This document shows positions 1 to 10,826 of a stretch of DNA of 64,000 nucleotides, one piece after another. The DNA lies in assembly GCA_037176705.1 (NCBI GenBank), contig CM073885.1, positions 161,996,290-162,060,289 on the forward strand, given 5' to 3'. The DNA is from Molossus alvarezi (lineage: Eukaryota; Chordata; Mammalia; Chiroptera; Molossidae). The stretch's first letter is position 1. Each line of letters starts with the position of its first letter. The notes under the pieces were generated by a model that worked only from the letters and a program-made list of their open reading frames with translations, was not told the origin of the DNA and did no database searches. A program made the position numbers and the translations under genes.

Positions 1-2923
1 GGAATAAGTAGTTCTATTCTAGTGAGAAGTGGCCCTGCCCCCAGCAGTCCTAAAGGGGAAAGTGTACTGCATGGTCGGGAGGGAACAAATCCTTAGGTCA
101 GTGCCTCCTCCTTCAGTATTCAGGTAAAATTTTGGAGAGGCCACTGTGCTTCTGACTAGAGACCCCTCATGGACACTGGATCAGACACAGGCCTTTTCAT
201 GGGGCTGCCAGCCACCAGGAGGGCTTAGCAGGTGGCGGTGAAGGCAGGAGGGTGATTCCATGTGGAGAGCTCAGTAGTATGGAAGGAGAGTGTCTGGGCT
301 GGGAGAGGGGGAGTCCTTTGTAGACAAATCAAGCTTGATGCACCTGGGAGACAGCAGAGTGCGATCTCTAGGAATCATCTGAATGTGCGGAACAGCCTGA
401 ATGTGAGCTGGAGGTAGGGAATTATGATCCGCATTTAGCATTTTGACCTCACTCTCTTTCTTGAACCTCACTTATCTTTACTTTTTATTATTTTCTCCTG
501 GTTTCCCCACCATTGATACCCAATCCTGAGACTCCCCCTTTTGTGCTGATGGTTCTTACAGAGCTCAGTGCTGAGGAGGGAGGAGAGACCTGGTTGAATC
601 AAGTTTTTGCTTTTATGGAGCTTGTATTATGCTGAGGAAGACATAAATATTTTTTAAATGAGTGTTTTTTAAAAGATGAATATTTCAGGTAGTAGTAAAT
701 ACCAAGATGAAGCAGGGTAAAGAGATAAAGAGATTACAGCGGCTTGCTATATTAGAGGGTCCAATCCAGAAGAGCCTTTTTAAAGAGGAAACAATTGAAT
801 CATGACCTGACTGAATTGAGGAGGGTGAGGGGCTCTGGCCTTGTAAGCAGAGGGGACCATGTTTTGTGTGTTCAAGCAACAGTGAGGTGTGGCCAGTGTC
901 CTCAGAGTGTGGAATGAGAAAAAGAATGTAGGACATGAGGACATAGAAGGGCAGTGTCCTATCTTATAGGGCCCTGCAGCGGGCAGGCCATGGGAAGACA
1001 TTACATTTTTCTTTGTTTGATGGGAAACCTTTGGTGGATATTGAGGAGGGTTGTGAAGTGCTCTTGATTATGGAGGCTGTCCTGGCTGTTTGGGGAGAAT
1101 GGACTGTAGCTGGGAGTCCAAGTTGAGGGCGAGAAGTCAGTAGGCAATAGCATTGATCCAGGTGAGAAGTGACAAAATAGAAAGCAGCCTGATGACCAGT
1201 GATAGGTGGAGATAACAAGAATCACTAACAGATTGGAGCAGGCTTACTGAATTAGCTTTAGTGAAAGTTTACACCAATCCCCAAAACTCAGTGCAACTAG
1301 GCAAATGGCAGTGCCTTTATGGCATTAGGGAGTGCTTGGGGAGGGGGAGTTGGGGCGAAGAGCTCTGGTGTGTATATGTGAAGGCACCGATGGTCTCAGC
1401 AATAGTTTAATAGAGTGATAGCAGCAGGGGGCAGACAGAGTGGGTTAAGGAGACAGTGGGAGATGAGAAGGAGCCTCAGGGCATTTACTGTGAGCAAAAT
1501 AAGGGGAAGCATTCTTGGGGTTGGGGAGTGGCAGGGAACAGTGTCAACACATTGAGGAAAATCTCTGGCAGACAGGGAAGATTCTTCAAAAAGCGAGAAA
1601 TGTGGGAGGTGTTCTTCAGAAATGGGATGGGATCAATGTCACTGAGAGAGGAGGCAGCTTCAGTGAAAAGGGAAATCTCAGGTCCACTGACACAGGAGGG
1701 CAAGTGCATGAATGAGTGAGGATGGCACATACCAAGTCTGCCAGTAAAGGTGTCAGGAAGGTGAGAGATTGCCAGTGTTGTATAAGTGCCTCTAACTAGC
1801 CCCATGAAGTACAAAGTTGGACCTTGTAAGCAGGTTCATTATTAGGATATCTGCAAGCGTTGAGTTTGGGGGATTTGTTTAAATTTTCCCTAAGAACATA
1901 TAATGTTCAATAACCATTTGGTTTTAAAAATACAGTTGGGTTTGAAGAACATTGGCAAATCTGAGCTGTTAATCTGATAACCTCAGACAATTAACGTACT
2001 CTTTAAAATGGGACTTTGTTGGCAAATGGCATACATGCTCTTCTGCAAAGCACCCTTCGAGGTAACAACAAATCACCACTTGCCTTTGTAATCTTTACTT
2101 AGCTGTTAAGTTTGCCCAGTTCTTTGTAGAATAGACATGTGATACACAGGAAAGAAATCATGAACCCTCACAAGCTCCTGGCAGGTGTAGAGGACCAGGG
2201 ATGCAGAGATGGCAGCTCTGTTACCACCTGAAACCACCAGCACTGGCTAAGCTTCGGATTGTGTAAGACAGAGATAAATTTCATAAAGTGATCCTGGGGA
2301 TATGAAGACGAGGGATAAAAAAGGACTCTCCTTTGTGTGCATGTGTGTCTCTTACAAAGGCACTACGTCCAGGAATACTTGACAGTCAAGACCTGCATCA
2401 AGCACAGCCCTTTGCACTGCCTGTCCCGCTACACAACACAGTAGCCACTGGGGGGCCCTCTTGACAACCTGTGTTATCTACTGCTTGTGCTGCATAGGAC
2501 TAGTTACTGTGTAAAGAAGGTATTTGTGTGTTCAGTATTATCAGGGATTTACCTATTCAGGAATTATGTAAAATCACTGTATAACTACTTGCCAGGTATG
2601 AAATAGTGCACGTGGTAGGAACTCCGGTATCCTGTCCTTTGCAAGTGGAAAGGTAATGACATTTCTTTAAAGGGTCCTTTGTTAAGATGTCCATTCATTC
2701 CTGTGACCAAAAATTGGGCTGAAAAGTCACATGAGCAACATAGGCAACAAAGTATCTGATTTGCAACAGCGACTTTGCCTCTGGCTTTGGCTGGCCAAGC
2801 AGTCTCTGTAGCACCTAAGAATAGGAGTCAAGTCACAAACAGGTGAAATCTGTCCTTCCTAACCGTACTTATCACAGCACTTAAACTAAACTGAAATCAA
2901 AGACCCGTGTTTTACTTTCGCAG
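1..2923. other. Non-coding DNA left of the cyclin-Y-like exon
   Basis: No exon could be recognised. The short ORFs are overlapping, have no recognisable domain and look like chance frames. About 590-1260 reads like a widespread old mammalian interspersed repeat (phrases about gcagggtaaagagataaagag and ctggctgtttggggagaatggactgtagctggga), but I cannot name its family. Because the exon at 2924 continues an upstream gene structure, at least the right part is formally an intron of the cyclin-Y-like relic. Confidence 0.5.
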
Positions 2924-3090
2924 GTTTACTTAGAAAGTCTTGTGATTTATGCCAGAATAGACATTGGCCCCACGAACTGGAAACTAGTTGTCTTGGGGGC
3001 CATTCTTCTCGCCTCCAAGTATTTGCATGATCTGATTGTACAAAATGTGTTCTTCTGCAGAGTCATGAAGAACATTACACTTAAGGACCT
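2924..3090 (+). pseudogene. CCNYL1-like: Cyclin-Y-like (CCNYL1-type) relic, cyclin-box exon
   Basis: A 167-bp open exon with an acceptor (tttcgcag before 2924) and a gtgagt donor at 3091. Its translation begins VYLESLVIYARIDIGPTNWK and contains VLGAILLASK, the cyclin-box core of the cyclin Y family, whose members activate CDK14/CDK16 at the plasma membrane. From memory of the family the match is clear but many normally invariant residues differ (the stretch after LLASK is YLHD where VWDD is usual). The exon has no stop, but the next exon of the same gene at 9139 does, so I call it a relic. Pro-Thr-Asn-Trp and the later exons point to CCNYL1 rather than CCNY. Exons before this one were not found. 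A fast-evolving functional paralogue is less likely. Confidence 0.75.
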
Positions 3091-3164
3091 GTGAGTTTGG
3101 AAGGTTTTGGTGAACTTGCTAACATTTTCCAATAGCTGATTTGCTCCCATAAAGATTACATATT

Positions 3165-3178
3165 AAGAAATATTTTTA
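3165..3178 (+). repeat. Left target-site duplication of the half-LINE
   Basis: aagaaatattttta here is repeated exactly at 5441-5454, the two ends of the inserted element. Confidence 0.9.
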
Positions 3179-4095
3179 GACTTCCGGTCAAGATGGTGGC
3201 GTAGGTAAACGCGGTATCGCGTCCTCCCACAACCACATCAAAGTTACAACTAAACTAAAGAACAACCATCATTCAAAACCGCCTGAAATCAAGCTGAATG
3301 GAAGTCGTACAACTACGGAACTAAGCGGAAAAAAAAAAGCAGCTACATCCAGACCGGTAGGAGGGGCGGCGGCGCGAGGGGGGGTGGCAGAGCTCGCAGC
3401 GGCGGCGGAGCGCGCAGAGGCGAGACGGGCTGGTCCCACACCCAAGCGTGGTGGATAAAAATCAGGAGGCTCCCGTGGCTGGGAAGGTCCTTCCTGAGGA
3501 CTGAGGGGTCCCCGTCCCACACCAGGTGCCCCGTTCAGGGTTCCAGTGCCAGGAAGAGAAGTCCCCATAACTTCTGGCTGGAAAAACCAGCGGAAACTGA
3601 GGCTCAGGGAGGCTGAGGCGGCTGGAGCCCCAGGCAGCTCCCTAAAGGGCCCGCGCACGGACTTATCGGACTCTCTCCCTCTAAGCTCGGAGGGGAGGCA
3701 GCTCGAGGGGCGCCAGAGACACACAGGGAAGAACTGAGCTGTTTGGCACTGGAGCGAGGGCTGGAGAGGGGCCTTCCTCGGGGACAAACGTGCTGTAAGA
3801 GGCCTTTGTTCCTTTGGTGAGCCCTTCCCGGGGGCGGCAGACAGAAGCCATATCTGGGACTCCAGCAACCTGGCTCGCACTGGTAGCCCCGCCCTGCTGA
3901 CTCCCTGAGGCCCCGACCCGCCCCGCCCCACACAACTTTCAAGCTGTTGTCACTTGCTTAACCATAGGATTGTCCGGTCTTGGATCCTGCTTCAGGTTTT
4001 TCCTAAATTCTTTCAAACGAGCAGCACCGGGTCTCAGCGAGCCCCATACCGCTCATTAAGTAATACACAGAAACAAACACAGGGAGGCAGCCAAA

Positions 4096-5036
4096 ATGAG
4101 GATACAAAGAAACAGGTCCCAAATGAAAGAACAGAACAAAACCCCAATAAAAGAACTAAGCGAAAGGGAGATAAGCAACCTAACAGATACTGAGTTCAAA
4201 ATACTGCTTATAAGGATGCTCAATGTACTTGGTGAGAACCTCAGTGAACTTAGGGAGGGCATCAAGAGCATAAAAAAGTACCAGTTAGAAATCATGGATA
4301 CACAGTTAGAATTAAAGGAGGCATTAACTGAAATAAAGAATAATTTACACAGCTTCAATAATAGAGTATGTAGATCCAAGGAGCAAACCATCGATTTGGA
4401 ATATAAGGAAGCAAAAAATCCCCAATCAGAAGAGCAAAAAGAAAAAAGAATCCAAAAAAATGAGGATAGAGTAAGGAGCCTCTGGGATAACTTCAAGCGT
4501 GCCAACATTCGCATCTTGGGGGTGCCCGAAGGAGAAGAGAGAGAACAAGAAATCGAAAACCTGTTTGAAACAATAATGGCAGAAAACTTTCCCAACTTGG
4601 TGCAGGAAACAGACATACAAGTCCAGGAAGCACAGAGAGTCCCAAACAAGATGAACCCCAAGAGGCACACACCAAGACACATCATCATCAAAATGCAAAA
4701 GGTTCAAGACAAAGAGAGAATATTAAAAGCAGCAAGAGAAAGGCAGATAGTTACCTACAAGGGAGTACCCATTAGGCTGTCAGCTGATTTCTCAAAAGAA
4801 ACTTTGCAGGCCAGAGGGAGTGGCAAGAAATATTTAGAGTGATGAAAACCAAGAACCTACAACCAAAATTACTCTATCCTGCAAAGCTGTCATTTAGAAT
4901 CGATGGACATACAAAAACTTTCCCAGACAAGAAAAAGTTAAAGGAGTTCATCACCACCAAACCATTATTATATGAAATGATGAAGGGTCTTTTTGAAGAA
5001 AAAGATAAAATGTATGAACAAACAAAATGGCAATGA
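4096..5036 (+). pseudogene. L1-type ORF1 (RNA-binding chaperone), one frameshift
   Basis: The first frame (4096-4842, 248 aa) starts MRIQRNRSQMKEQNK, has a heptad-like, charged N-terminal half suited to the ORF1p coiled coil, then the RRM-like core (NIRILGVPEGEE) and the C-terminal domain start (TPRHIIIKMQ, ERILKAARE). At about 4815 (ccagagggagtgg) one base appears missing relative to the usual ARREWHDI-type reading, and the rest of the C-terminal domain (LLYPAKLSFRIDG, FPDKKKLKEFITT) continues in another frame to the stop at 5034-5036. ORF1p is a trimeric nucleic-acid chaperone that coats L1 RNA in the cytoplasm. Apart from this single shift the frame is open, which supports a young copy. 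Confidence 0.85.
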
Positions 5037-5298
5037 ATGCATATCTATCAACAATGGAATCTACAAACAAAATGAACAGGAAGAACAGAAACATTCTCAT
5101 AGATACAGAGAACATTTTGGTGGTTGCCAGTTGGGAAGGGGATTGGGGGAATGGGTGAAAAAGGTGAAGGGATTAAGAAGCACAAATTCATTGCTAGACT
5201 GACAAACCTCAAAGGGAAAGGGGTTGGGAGGGTGGGAAAAAATAAACCAAAGAACTTATATACATAACCAATGGACACAGACAATAATGTGGGAAAAG

Positions 5299-5345
5299 GT
5301 GGGAGGGGGGCGGGAGGGGGGAGGAGGGGGTCAATGGGGGAAAAA
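5299..5345 (+). other. G-rich tract with quadruplex potential in the half-LINE 3' UTR
   Basis: Runs of three or more G (gtgggaggggggcgggagggg and the following ggaggaggggg and gggg) are closely spaced, matching the usual four-run G-quadruplex pattern on the sense strand. G-rich polypurine tracts near L1 3' ends are a known feature. Confidence 0.75.
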
Positions 5346-5440
5346 TGTGGAACATCTGTAATACATTTTACATCCAACAATAAAGATTTGGAAAAAAAAA
5401 AAATTTGAAAGTAAATATAAAAAAAAAGAAAAAAAAAAAA

Positions 5441-5454
5441 AAGAAATATTTTTA
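5441..5454 (+). repeat. Right target-site duplication of the half-LINE
   Basis: Exact copy of the 14 bp at 3165-3178. Confidence 0.9.
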
Positions 5455-5786
5455 AAGGGTACATCGTGTGGAGAACTGAACTAGGCATAAAATTCTATAC
5501 ATTTTTTTGTTCACATTTGTTATAACAATTAATATTCCTTCTCATTAATTAGTACATCTTCATGTGTTGTTGTAATAACCAGTGTGATCATTTTAAATGT
5601 ATTTCTCTGGTAGTTATTGGCAGAAGTCGTACTGAATCATAGTACAAGAATCATAGTACTGCAAATATCTTCATGGCTTTCTTAAAGCCATCTACCAGTT
5701 CCAGTCCTTTTTTATTCCTCTTTTTCATTATTTATTTATTTATGCATTTATGCATTTTTATTTTTATTATTTATTCATTTATTTTT
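5455..5786. other. Intronic AT-rich DNA
   Basis: No exon or recognisable element; ends in a TTTA/TTTTTA-rich stretch next to a SINE tail. Confidence 0.4.
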
Positions 5787-6018
5787 TATCCTCATCTGAG
5801 GAAATTTTTTATCTATTTTTAGACAGAGTGGGAGGGGAGAGAGAGAGAAAGAAACAATGATGTGAGGGAGACACATCGACTGGTTGCCTTCCCCGCATGA
5901 TCTCAACTGGGCTGGGGACTGAACTGTAACCAAGGTATGTGCCCTTGACCAAAATCAAACCCATGACTCTTCAGTCTGTGGGCCGATGCTCTAACTGCTG
6001 AGCGAAACCAGCCAGGGC
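5787..6018 (-). mobile_element. VES-type SINE
   Basis: Minus-strand copy: tail side atcctcatctgagg, then an agagtgggaggg purine block, and the tRNA-like head ending ccagccagggc at the right. Confidence 0.85.
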
Positions 6019-6052
6019 TGTTTTTATTTATTTTACTTATTCATTTATTTTA

Positions 6053-6278
6053 ATCCTCACCCGAGGATATTTTTCAATTTATCTTCAGATAGAGTGAGAG
6101 GGAGGAAGAGAGAGAGAAACATGGATGTTTGAGGGACACATCGACTACTTGCCTCTTGCACAACCCCAACCAGGGTTGGGGATGAACTGTAACCCAGGTA
6201 CGTGCCTTTGACCAGAATTGAGCCCGTGACTCATTGGTCCGTGGGCCCACAGTCTACCGCTGAGCCAAACTGGCTATA
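6053..6278 (-). mobile_element. VES-type SINE
   Basis: Minus-strand copy starting atcctcacccgagga; head at right is decayed (ccaaactggctata). It lies directly beside the previous SINE in the same orientation. Confidence 0.8.
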
Positions 6279-6430
6279 GTATAATTTTCTATCTTTGTAG
6301 TGTCATTATTTAGTTTTGGAATTAGCATATTCCTGGCCTCTTGAAATAAGCTTGGGGGTCTTCTATCTTCTCAAATATTTTGCAGTATATTGAGATGGAC
6401 TGGTGTCAGTACTTCTTGGAATGTTTGGTA

Positions 6431-6708
6431 AAATTTACCTGTGAGAGCCCTGGCCAGTTTGGCTCAGCGGTTAGAGCGTCGGCCTGTGGTCTGGAGAGAC
6501 CCGGGTTCGGTTCCCGCTAAGGGCACGTACTTTGGTTGCAGTTTGTCCCCGGCCCTGGTCGGTCATGCGGGTGGCAGCCACTCGATGAGTCCCTTCACAT
6601 CGATGTTTCTCTCTCTCTCCCTTCCTCTCTCTCCCTCCCACTCTATCTGTACAAAAAATGGAAAAATATCCTCGGGTGAGGATAAAAAAAAAAAAAATTT
6701 ACCTGTGA
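6431..6708 (+). mobile_element. VES-type SINE with target-site duplications
   Basis: The SINE body 6447-6694 reads head to tail on + (gccctggccagtttggctcag ... ctcgggtgaggat plus A13). aaatttacctgtga at 6431-6444 is repeated at 6695-6708, so this is a well-preserved insertion. Confidence 0.9.
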
Positions 6709-6802
6709 CATCATTTCCAGGACCTTTGTTTAAAAATGTTTTTTTATAACTTTGATTTTGTTGGTTGTAATTAGTGTGTTCAGATTTTGTTACTTTTTTT
6801 TT

Positions 6803-7044
6803 TAATCCTCACCCGAGGACATAGTTTTTGCATTTCTTCAGATAGAGTGGGAGGAGAGAGGGGGGAAGAGAGAGAGAGAGAAACATCAATGTGAGAGAGA
6901 CACATTGATTGCTTTCCACCCACACGATGCTAACCAGGGCCAGGGACAAACTGCAAACGAGATACATGCACTTCACGGGAACTGAACTCGGGACTCTCTG
7001 GTCTGCGGGCCAATGCTCTAGCCACTGAGCCAAACCACCAGGGC
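6803..7044 (-). mobile_element. VES-type SINE
   Basis: Starts atcctcacccgaggac, ends ccaccagggct; complete minus-strand copy. Confidence 0.85.
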
Positions 7045-7377
7045 TCTGATTTTTAATCCAGTTTAGGAAGATTGTATGTTTCTATGAATTTGTTTGTTTC
7101 TTCCAGACTGTCTAATTTGTTGGAATATTGTTCATATATTTTCTTATATCCTTTGTATTTCTGTGGTGTGAATTGTTCCTACTGCTCTTTCATTTCTGTT
7201 TTTAATATATTTGTGACCTCTCTTACTTGATGAGTCTGGTTTAAGGTTTATCCATTGTGTTTATTTTTCCAAAGAATCAAATCTTAGTTCATTGATCTTT
7301 TGTATTTCATTTTCTTTGTTTCTGCTTAGATCTTTATTATTTCATTTATTCTATTCGCTTTGGGCATTGTTCATTGT

Positions 7378-7663
7378 CCTTTTTCTCATTCCTTTATTTT
7401 ATTTATTAATTTATCCTCACCTGAGGTCATTTCTGCATTTATCTTCAGATAGAGGGGAGGGAGAGAGGGGAGAAGAAAGAGATTAAAACATCAAAGCGAG
7501 AGAGACACATTAACTATTTGCCACCCACATGGCCCAACTGGAGCCAAGGACAAACTACAACTGAGGTATGCACTTCTAGCAGGAACCAAACCTGGGACTC
7601 TCCAGTCTGCGGGCCAGTGCTCCAACCACTGAGCCAAACTGGCCAGGGCCTTTTTCTCATTCC
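7378..7663 (-). mobile_element. VES-type SINE with target-site duplications
   Basis: Body about 7412-7649 (atcctcacctgagg to ggccagggc). cctttttctcattcc occurs at 7378-7392 and 7649-7663, flanking the insertion. Confidence 0.85.
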
Positions 7664-7673
7664 CTTAAGATAA

Positions 7674-7810
7674 GTTGAAGTCATGTGGGTGGCAACAACT
7701 TGATGTGTCCCTCTCACATCCATGTTTTTCTCTCTCACTTCTTCCTTCACTCCCTCCTGCTCTATCTGAAGATAAATGAAAGATTTCTTTGGGTGAGAAT
7801 AAAAAAAATA
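7674..7810 (+). mobile_element. VES-type SINE, 3' half
   Basis: Only the distal half is present: catgtgggtggcaacaactt, ctctcacatccatg, then the pyrimidine block and gggtgagaataaaaaaa tail. Confidence 0.75.
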
Positions 7811-8440
7811 ATAATCATTGTCTGATTTATATTTCTATAGACTTACAGCCATAGGAACAGAACATTCATTTTGGATGTTGGTTCAGTTAGGTTTGAAGTG
7901 TAACAAGTGAGAAAACCTCATCTCTGCTCATATTCTGACTGCTCTCCATAGAGGAGAACAGCAAGCGTTTGTCGACCTGTCCAATGGATAAAACATTAAA
8001 GCGTTAATACTGAGAAAACAAATACATTAGAAAATAAGCCTCTCTCATGTATGTTCAGACATTTCATATTTTATTAATTACCTCTAGCAAGGGATGACTG
8101 GAAGTAGTGCAATTTACTCCAATTTTATATTATTTAAGAACTTGGCAAGTGACAGGAGTATGGTCACATAGCAAAGGACTGCTCCCCAGTTTCCTTTCCC
8201 ACTTTATTGAACTCACCCATTGTGAAATGTTCCCTTCTGTTCTGCTAAGGTCAGGGGTGCAGAGCGTCGCAGGGCTGCAGCCCCAGCGGGGAACGCACTG
8301 TCTGAGGTTGTCCAGTGCTCAGTCAGAGGTCATAGGGTAAAGTGGTTTAGTCCACCGAGACAGTGATCTGTAGTCTTTCTGCCTTCCACAGTTTAAATAT
8401 GCATCCAGCTCTGTCATGGTGACGGTTTCTCACCCCAGTA
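7811..8440. other. Intron DNA of the cyclin-Y-like relic
   Basis: No exon, RNA gene or named repeat seen. The ORF at about 8107-8340 has no domain or coding signature. Confidence 0.4.
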
Positions 8441-8522
8441 AGATTAAGGTGAACAGAGCCCTGGTTGGTTTGGCTCAGTGGTTAAAGTGTTGGCCTGCGG
8501 TCTAGAGATTAAGGTGAACAGA
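8441..8522 (+). mobile_element. Head-only SINE insertion without A-tail
   Basis: A 48-bp piece (8458-8505) is the first part of the SINE tRNA-like head only (gccctggttggtttggctca ... ctgcggtctag). It is flanked by a 17-bp duplication agattaaggtgaacaga at 8441-8457 and 8506-8522. There is no body and no A-tail, yet the duplication marks it as a retrotransposition product rather than a deletion remnant. Confidence 0.85.
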
Positions 8523-9138
8523 ATCGTGCACTGTGCTGTTTGACATTAGTCCCCTGCACTGCGGGATGAGGGGGGTTTCCCTTATCGAACCTGGCACACT
8601 TACTTATTTATTAGAGATGAATCCTTGTTACCTCAGGAGTTTTCCCTCAGAGATAACAGTAGTGGCTCTCAGTGGATCCACTTGTTGCCATGGTGATGTG
8701 CCCACTCCTTTTGTTGGCACATATCTACTTCTATAAGCCCCTTTCTGTTATGGTGAAAATGTCTGCGAGTTCTTCAGCGCTAAGAAGCAGCACATCATTC
8801 CTTTCATCTGAGCCTTGACTTGGGGTCTTGTGAGTGAGTGGGGAGCATGATCTGTAGCTGAAGAATGAGCCCCAGTCAGCAGCACCAGTGCACAGGATAT
8901 GTGATACCCCCTCCCCTCTCCTTGTGGTCCCCAAAGCAAAGGGCTGGGATGCAGAAAAAACCACATCAGCTGTCCCTGTTTTCCTGTTTAAAGGTTAGGG
9001 TATTAGTAAAGCTGGGTAGCTTTTATTTGTTTCAAAACAAATCTTAGAGCCTTCTTAGTAGCTGAGAATGGTAATTTGAAGATTGCCAAGTCAACTAAAA
9101 TTGTCCTGTGCTGGTTTTCTCTTTTTCATCTTCCCCAA

Positions 9139-9301
9139 GAATGAGTTGGAAAGTCAATATATATATCTACTCCAGTTTAATCTTTATGTCTCTGCCAGTG
9201 TCTATGCCAAATAGTATTTTGACCTTCGGACCTTAGCAGGTGACCACGGACTGCCTATTGTATTTGCTCCTTTTCGAAAAGAAAGAGCACAGAAGCTGGA
9301 G
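9139..9301 (+). pseudogene. CCNYL1-like: Cyclin-Y-like relic, penultimate exon with stop
   Basis: Reading from 9140 gives NELESQYIYLLQFNLY, then SASVYAK, a TAG stop at 9212-9214, YFDLRTLAGDHG and FAPFRKERAQKLE, with a gtgagg donor at 9302. In cyclin Y family proteins this exon follows directly on the cyclin-box exon and reads NE.ER..LELLQFN.NV then SVYAKYYFDLRSLA; the TAG replaces a Tyr codon. FAP and KERAQ recall CCNYL1 rather than CCNY. The acceptor is weak: to keep phase with the exon ending at 3090 one extra G is needed before AAT, giving ccccaa|G instead of a clean AG. The stop makes the gene copy non-functional as a full-length cyclin. Confidence 0.8.
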
Positions 9302-10055
9302 GTGAGGCTGTGGGATCACAAAGTGGGCTTCTCTGCCAGACACCGAAACCATATCTGTGGCTCAGTCATGTATGTAGTGATTAGGGAAATGCAAAGCTCT
9401 TTAACACATTGAAGAAGGCTTATTAACTCTCTCCATTGTATTTCTGGTATCTTTTATGGTTTATATAAGAACCCCACATGTTGTGACCATGATTCAGAAT
9501 ATTTTAATTAAAATTTAATCTTTAATGGTTTTTCTAACTCTGTTTTTTTTCCTAACCATACATGAATGATTTCTTATAAATGTATCACTAATCATATCTA
9601 CAAACATAATCTACTTACTTTTCTTAACCCAGTTTATAAATTCATGTCTTTTCTGTATATATCACAGTTCAGTCCCCCAAGTTTATTTGACAAAGCTCAC
9701 CTGAGAGACCTATACTTAGATTGTTTGATACATGTTCCAAATACCTGGTGTAGAAAGTACATGTTTTTAATGAAAATTGTCATGGAACAAAGTAATATTT
9801 ATGGCTTCTGACTTTTGGTGAGTGTACAATTTGCTCTGGCAATCTGATCATAGTCCCTGAAAGAGTTACCTTAGTCATTCAGCATGAAGTAGAATCCCAA
9901 GGCCCTAGAAGTGTAGCCCACAGCTCTCCCAAGGGGCAGTAGCTATACTCTATGTCCAGAGGTGGGGCCAGGACTTCTCAGTGATGCTGTCTGTGTTAAG
10001 GCTGGAATTCTCTCATTTATAACATACACATGCTCTATTTGATTTCTTCTCCTAG

Positions 10056-10166
10056 GCTATTTCCAGATATTGCGAAAACCCAAACCTGTGCAGGGTGGCC
10101 ATAAAAAAAATTAGCAGCTGTGATAATTTTACTGATATGCAGCATGCCAATACCATCTTATCTTAA
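10056..10166 (+). pseudogene. CCNYL1-like: Cyclin-Y-like relic, terminal coding exon
   Basis: After the acceptor cttctcctag the sequence reads AISRYCENPNLCRVAIKK, ISSCDNF and ends NTILS followed by TAA at 10164-10166. The CCNYL1 C-terminus from memory is AISRLCEDKYKDLCRAA.. with SADNF and a final NAILS, so both the content and the position of the stop codon are kept. Relative to that, about three codons are missing after the Cys-Glu. This is the third exon in correct order and orientation, which proves the copy kept introns and is not a retrocopy. Confidence 0.8.
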
Positions 10167-10826
10167 AGGAGAAATGTGCCACTATGAGACTCTTCTACGA
10201 CTGGAGAAATATCACAGCCCCTGCTCAAAACCCAGCTAAGTTATTTCCTTTTAAGGGAGAAATCAGGGGTATTAGCATGATTAGCTTCCCGTCAACAAAA
10301 GCAAGGACTGTTGAAATATAATTTTATCTATTCCAGCGAGTTTAATAGTTCCTCTTAAAAAAGAAATGAAAGTTGTTAAACATCACGAGGAACTTTTCTA
10401 GACTAAGCTTAATTCATAAGCCTTGGTATTTTTTATTTCCCTTTTGATTATTTTAATTACTAGAGGGAATTACATGTGTTTATTTTTGCTTTTATTTTTA
10501 AAGAAAAAGAAAAGGTATTTCTTAAACTTTTAAAAAAGTTCTAGTTAACTTCCTACCTGACATTCTGTTTTGAGCTTTGGCACTCTCATATAGAAAGTTT
10601 AAGTTACCTATTCCTATACGTATACTGTAGTTTCAAATGCTTTAATGTTTACCTCAATACTGGGGGAAAATGGGATTTTTTTTTTTTTGATGTTAGAAAA
10701 TTTCTTAAATACTTTTTATTGCTTCCTGGAGCAAAAGGGGCACTTTTTTTCATTATGCATTGTTTTCTTTTCTCCTGAACTTTTTGGACAGTGTTACTGT
10801 ATATGAATTATTTAAAGTAATTTTAC
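10167..10826. other. Presumed 3' UTR/flank of the cyclin-Y-like relic
   Basis: AT-rich, no ORF of note and no clear repeat; a T10 run at about 10679. Confidence 0.4.

Larger units (their letters stand above)
3179..5440 (+). mobile_element. Complete ORF1-only L1 derivative (half-LINE / HAL1-like)
   Basis: A 2.26-kb insertion bounded by a perfect 14-bp target-site duplication. It starts gacttccggtcaagatggtggcg, typical of an L1 5' end, has a CpG-rich 5' UTR (about 3340-3450), an ORF1 frame (4096-5036), no ORF2 at all, a short linker about 5040-5200, and a G-rich 3' UTR ending in interrupted poly(A). Half-LINEs with ORF1 but no endonuclease/reverse transcriptase are known in mammals; they must borrow ORF2 protein in trans. 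The last about 200 bp resemble the 3' end of the long L1 at 36880-37062 (shared acttatat, caatg..ca, tcaatgggg, acatctgtaa), so the 3' end may have been taken from an autonomous L1. Insertion lies in an intron of the cyclin-Y-like relic. Confidence 0.85.

Noticed and set aside
3269..3942. Long minus-strand ORFs (up to 220 aa) opposite the half-LINE 5' UTR
   Set aside because: They come from the CpG-rich L1-type 5' UTR read backwards; low-complexity Pro/Ser/Arg composition and no domain.
4056..4691. 211-aa minus-strand ORF
   Set aside because: Exact shadow of the L1 ORF1 on the + strand; composition rich in Leu/Ser/Phe from the A-rich sense strand.
6447..6520. tRNA gene candidate
   Set aside because: The A- and B-box-like sequence belongs to the tRNA-derived head of the SINE and is followed by SINE body and A-tail.
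5822..7033. Short ORFs with PARAK- or MAQRLE-like starts (many positions in the window)
   Set aside because: They are translations of SINE heads; the same phrase (MAQ.LE..) recurs at 6809, 22855, 40169 and 53485.
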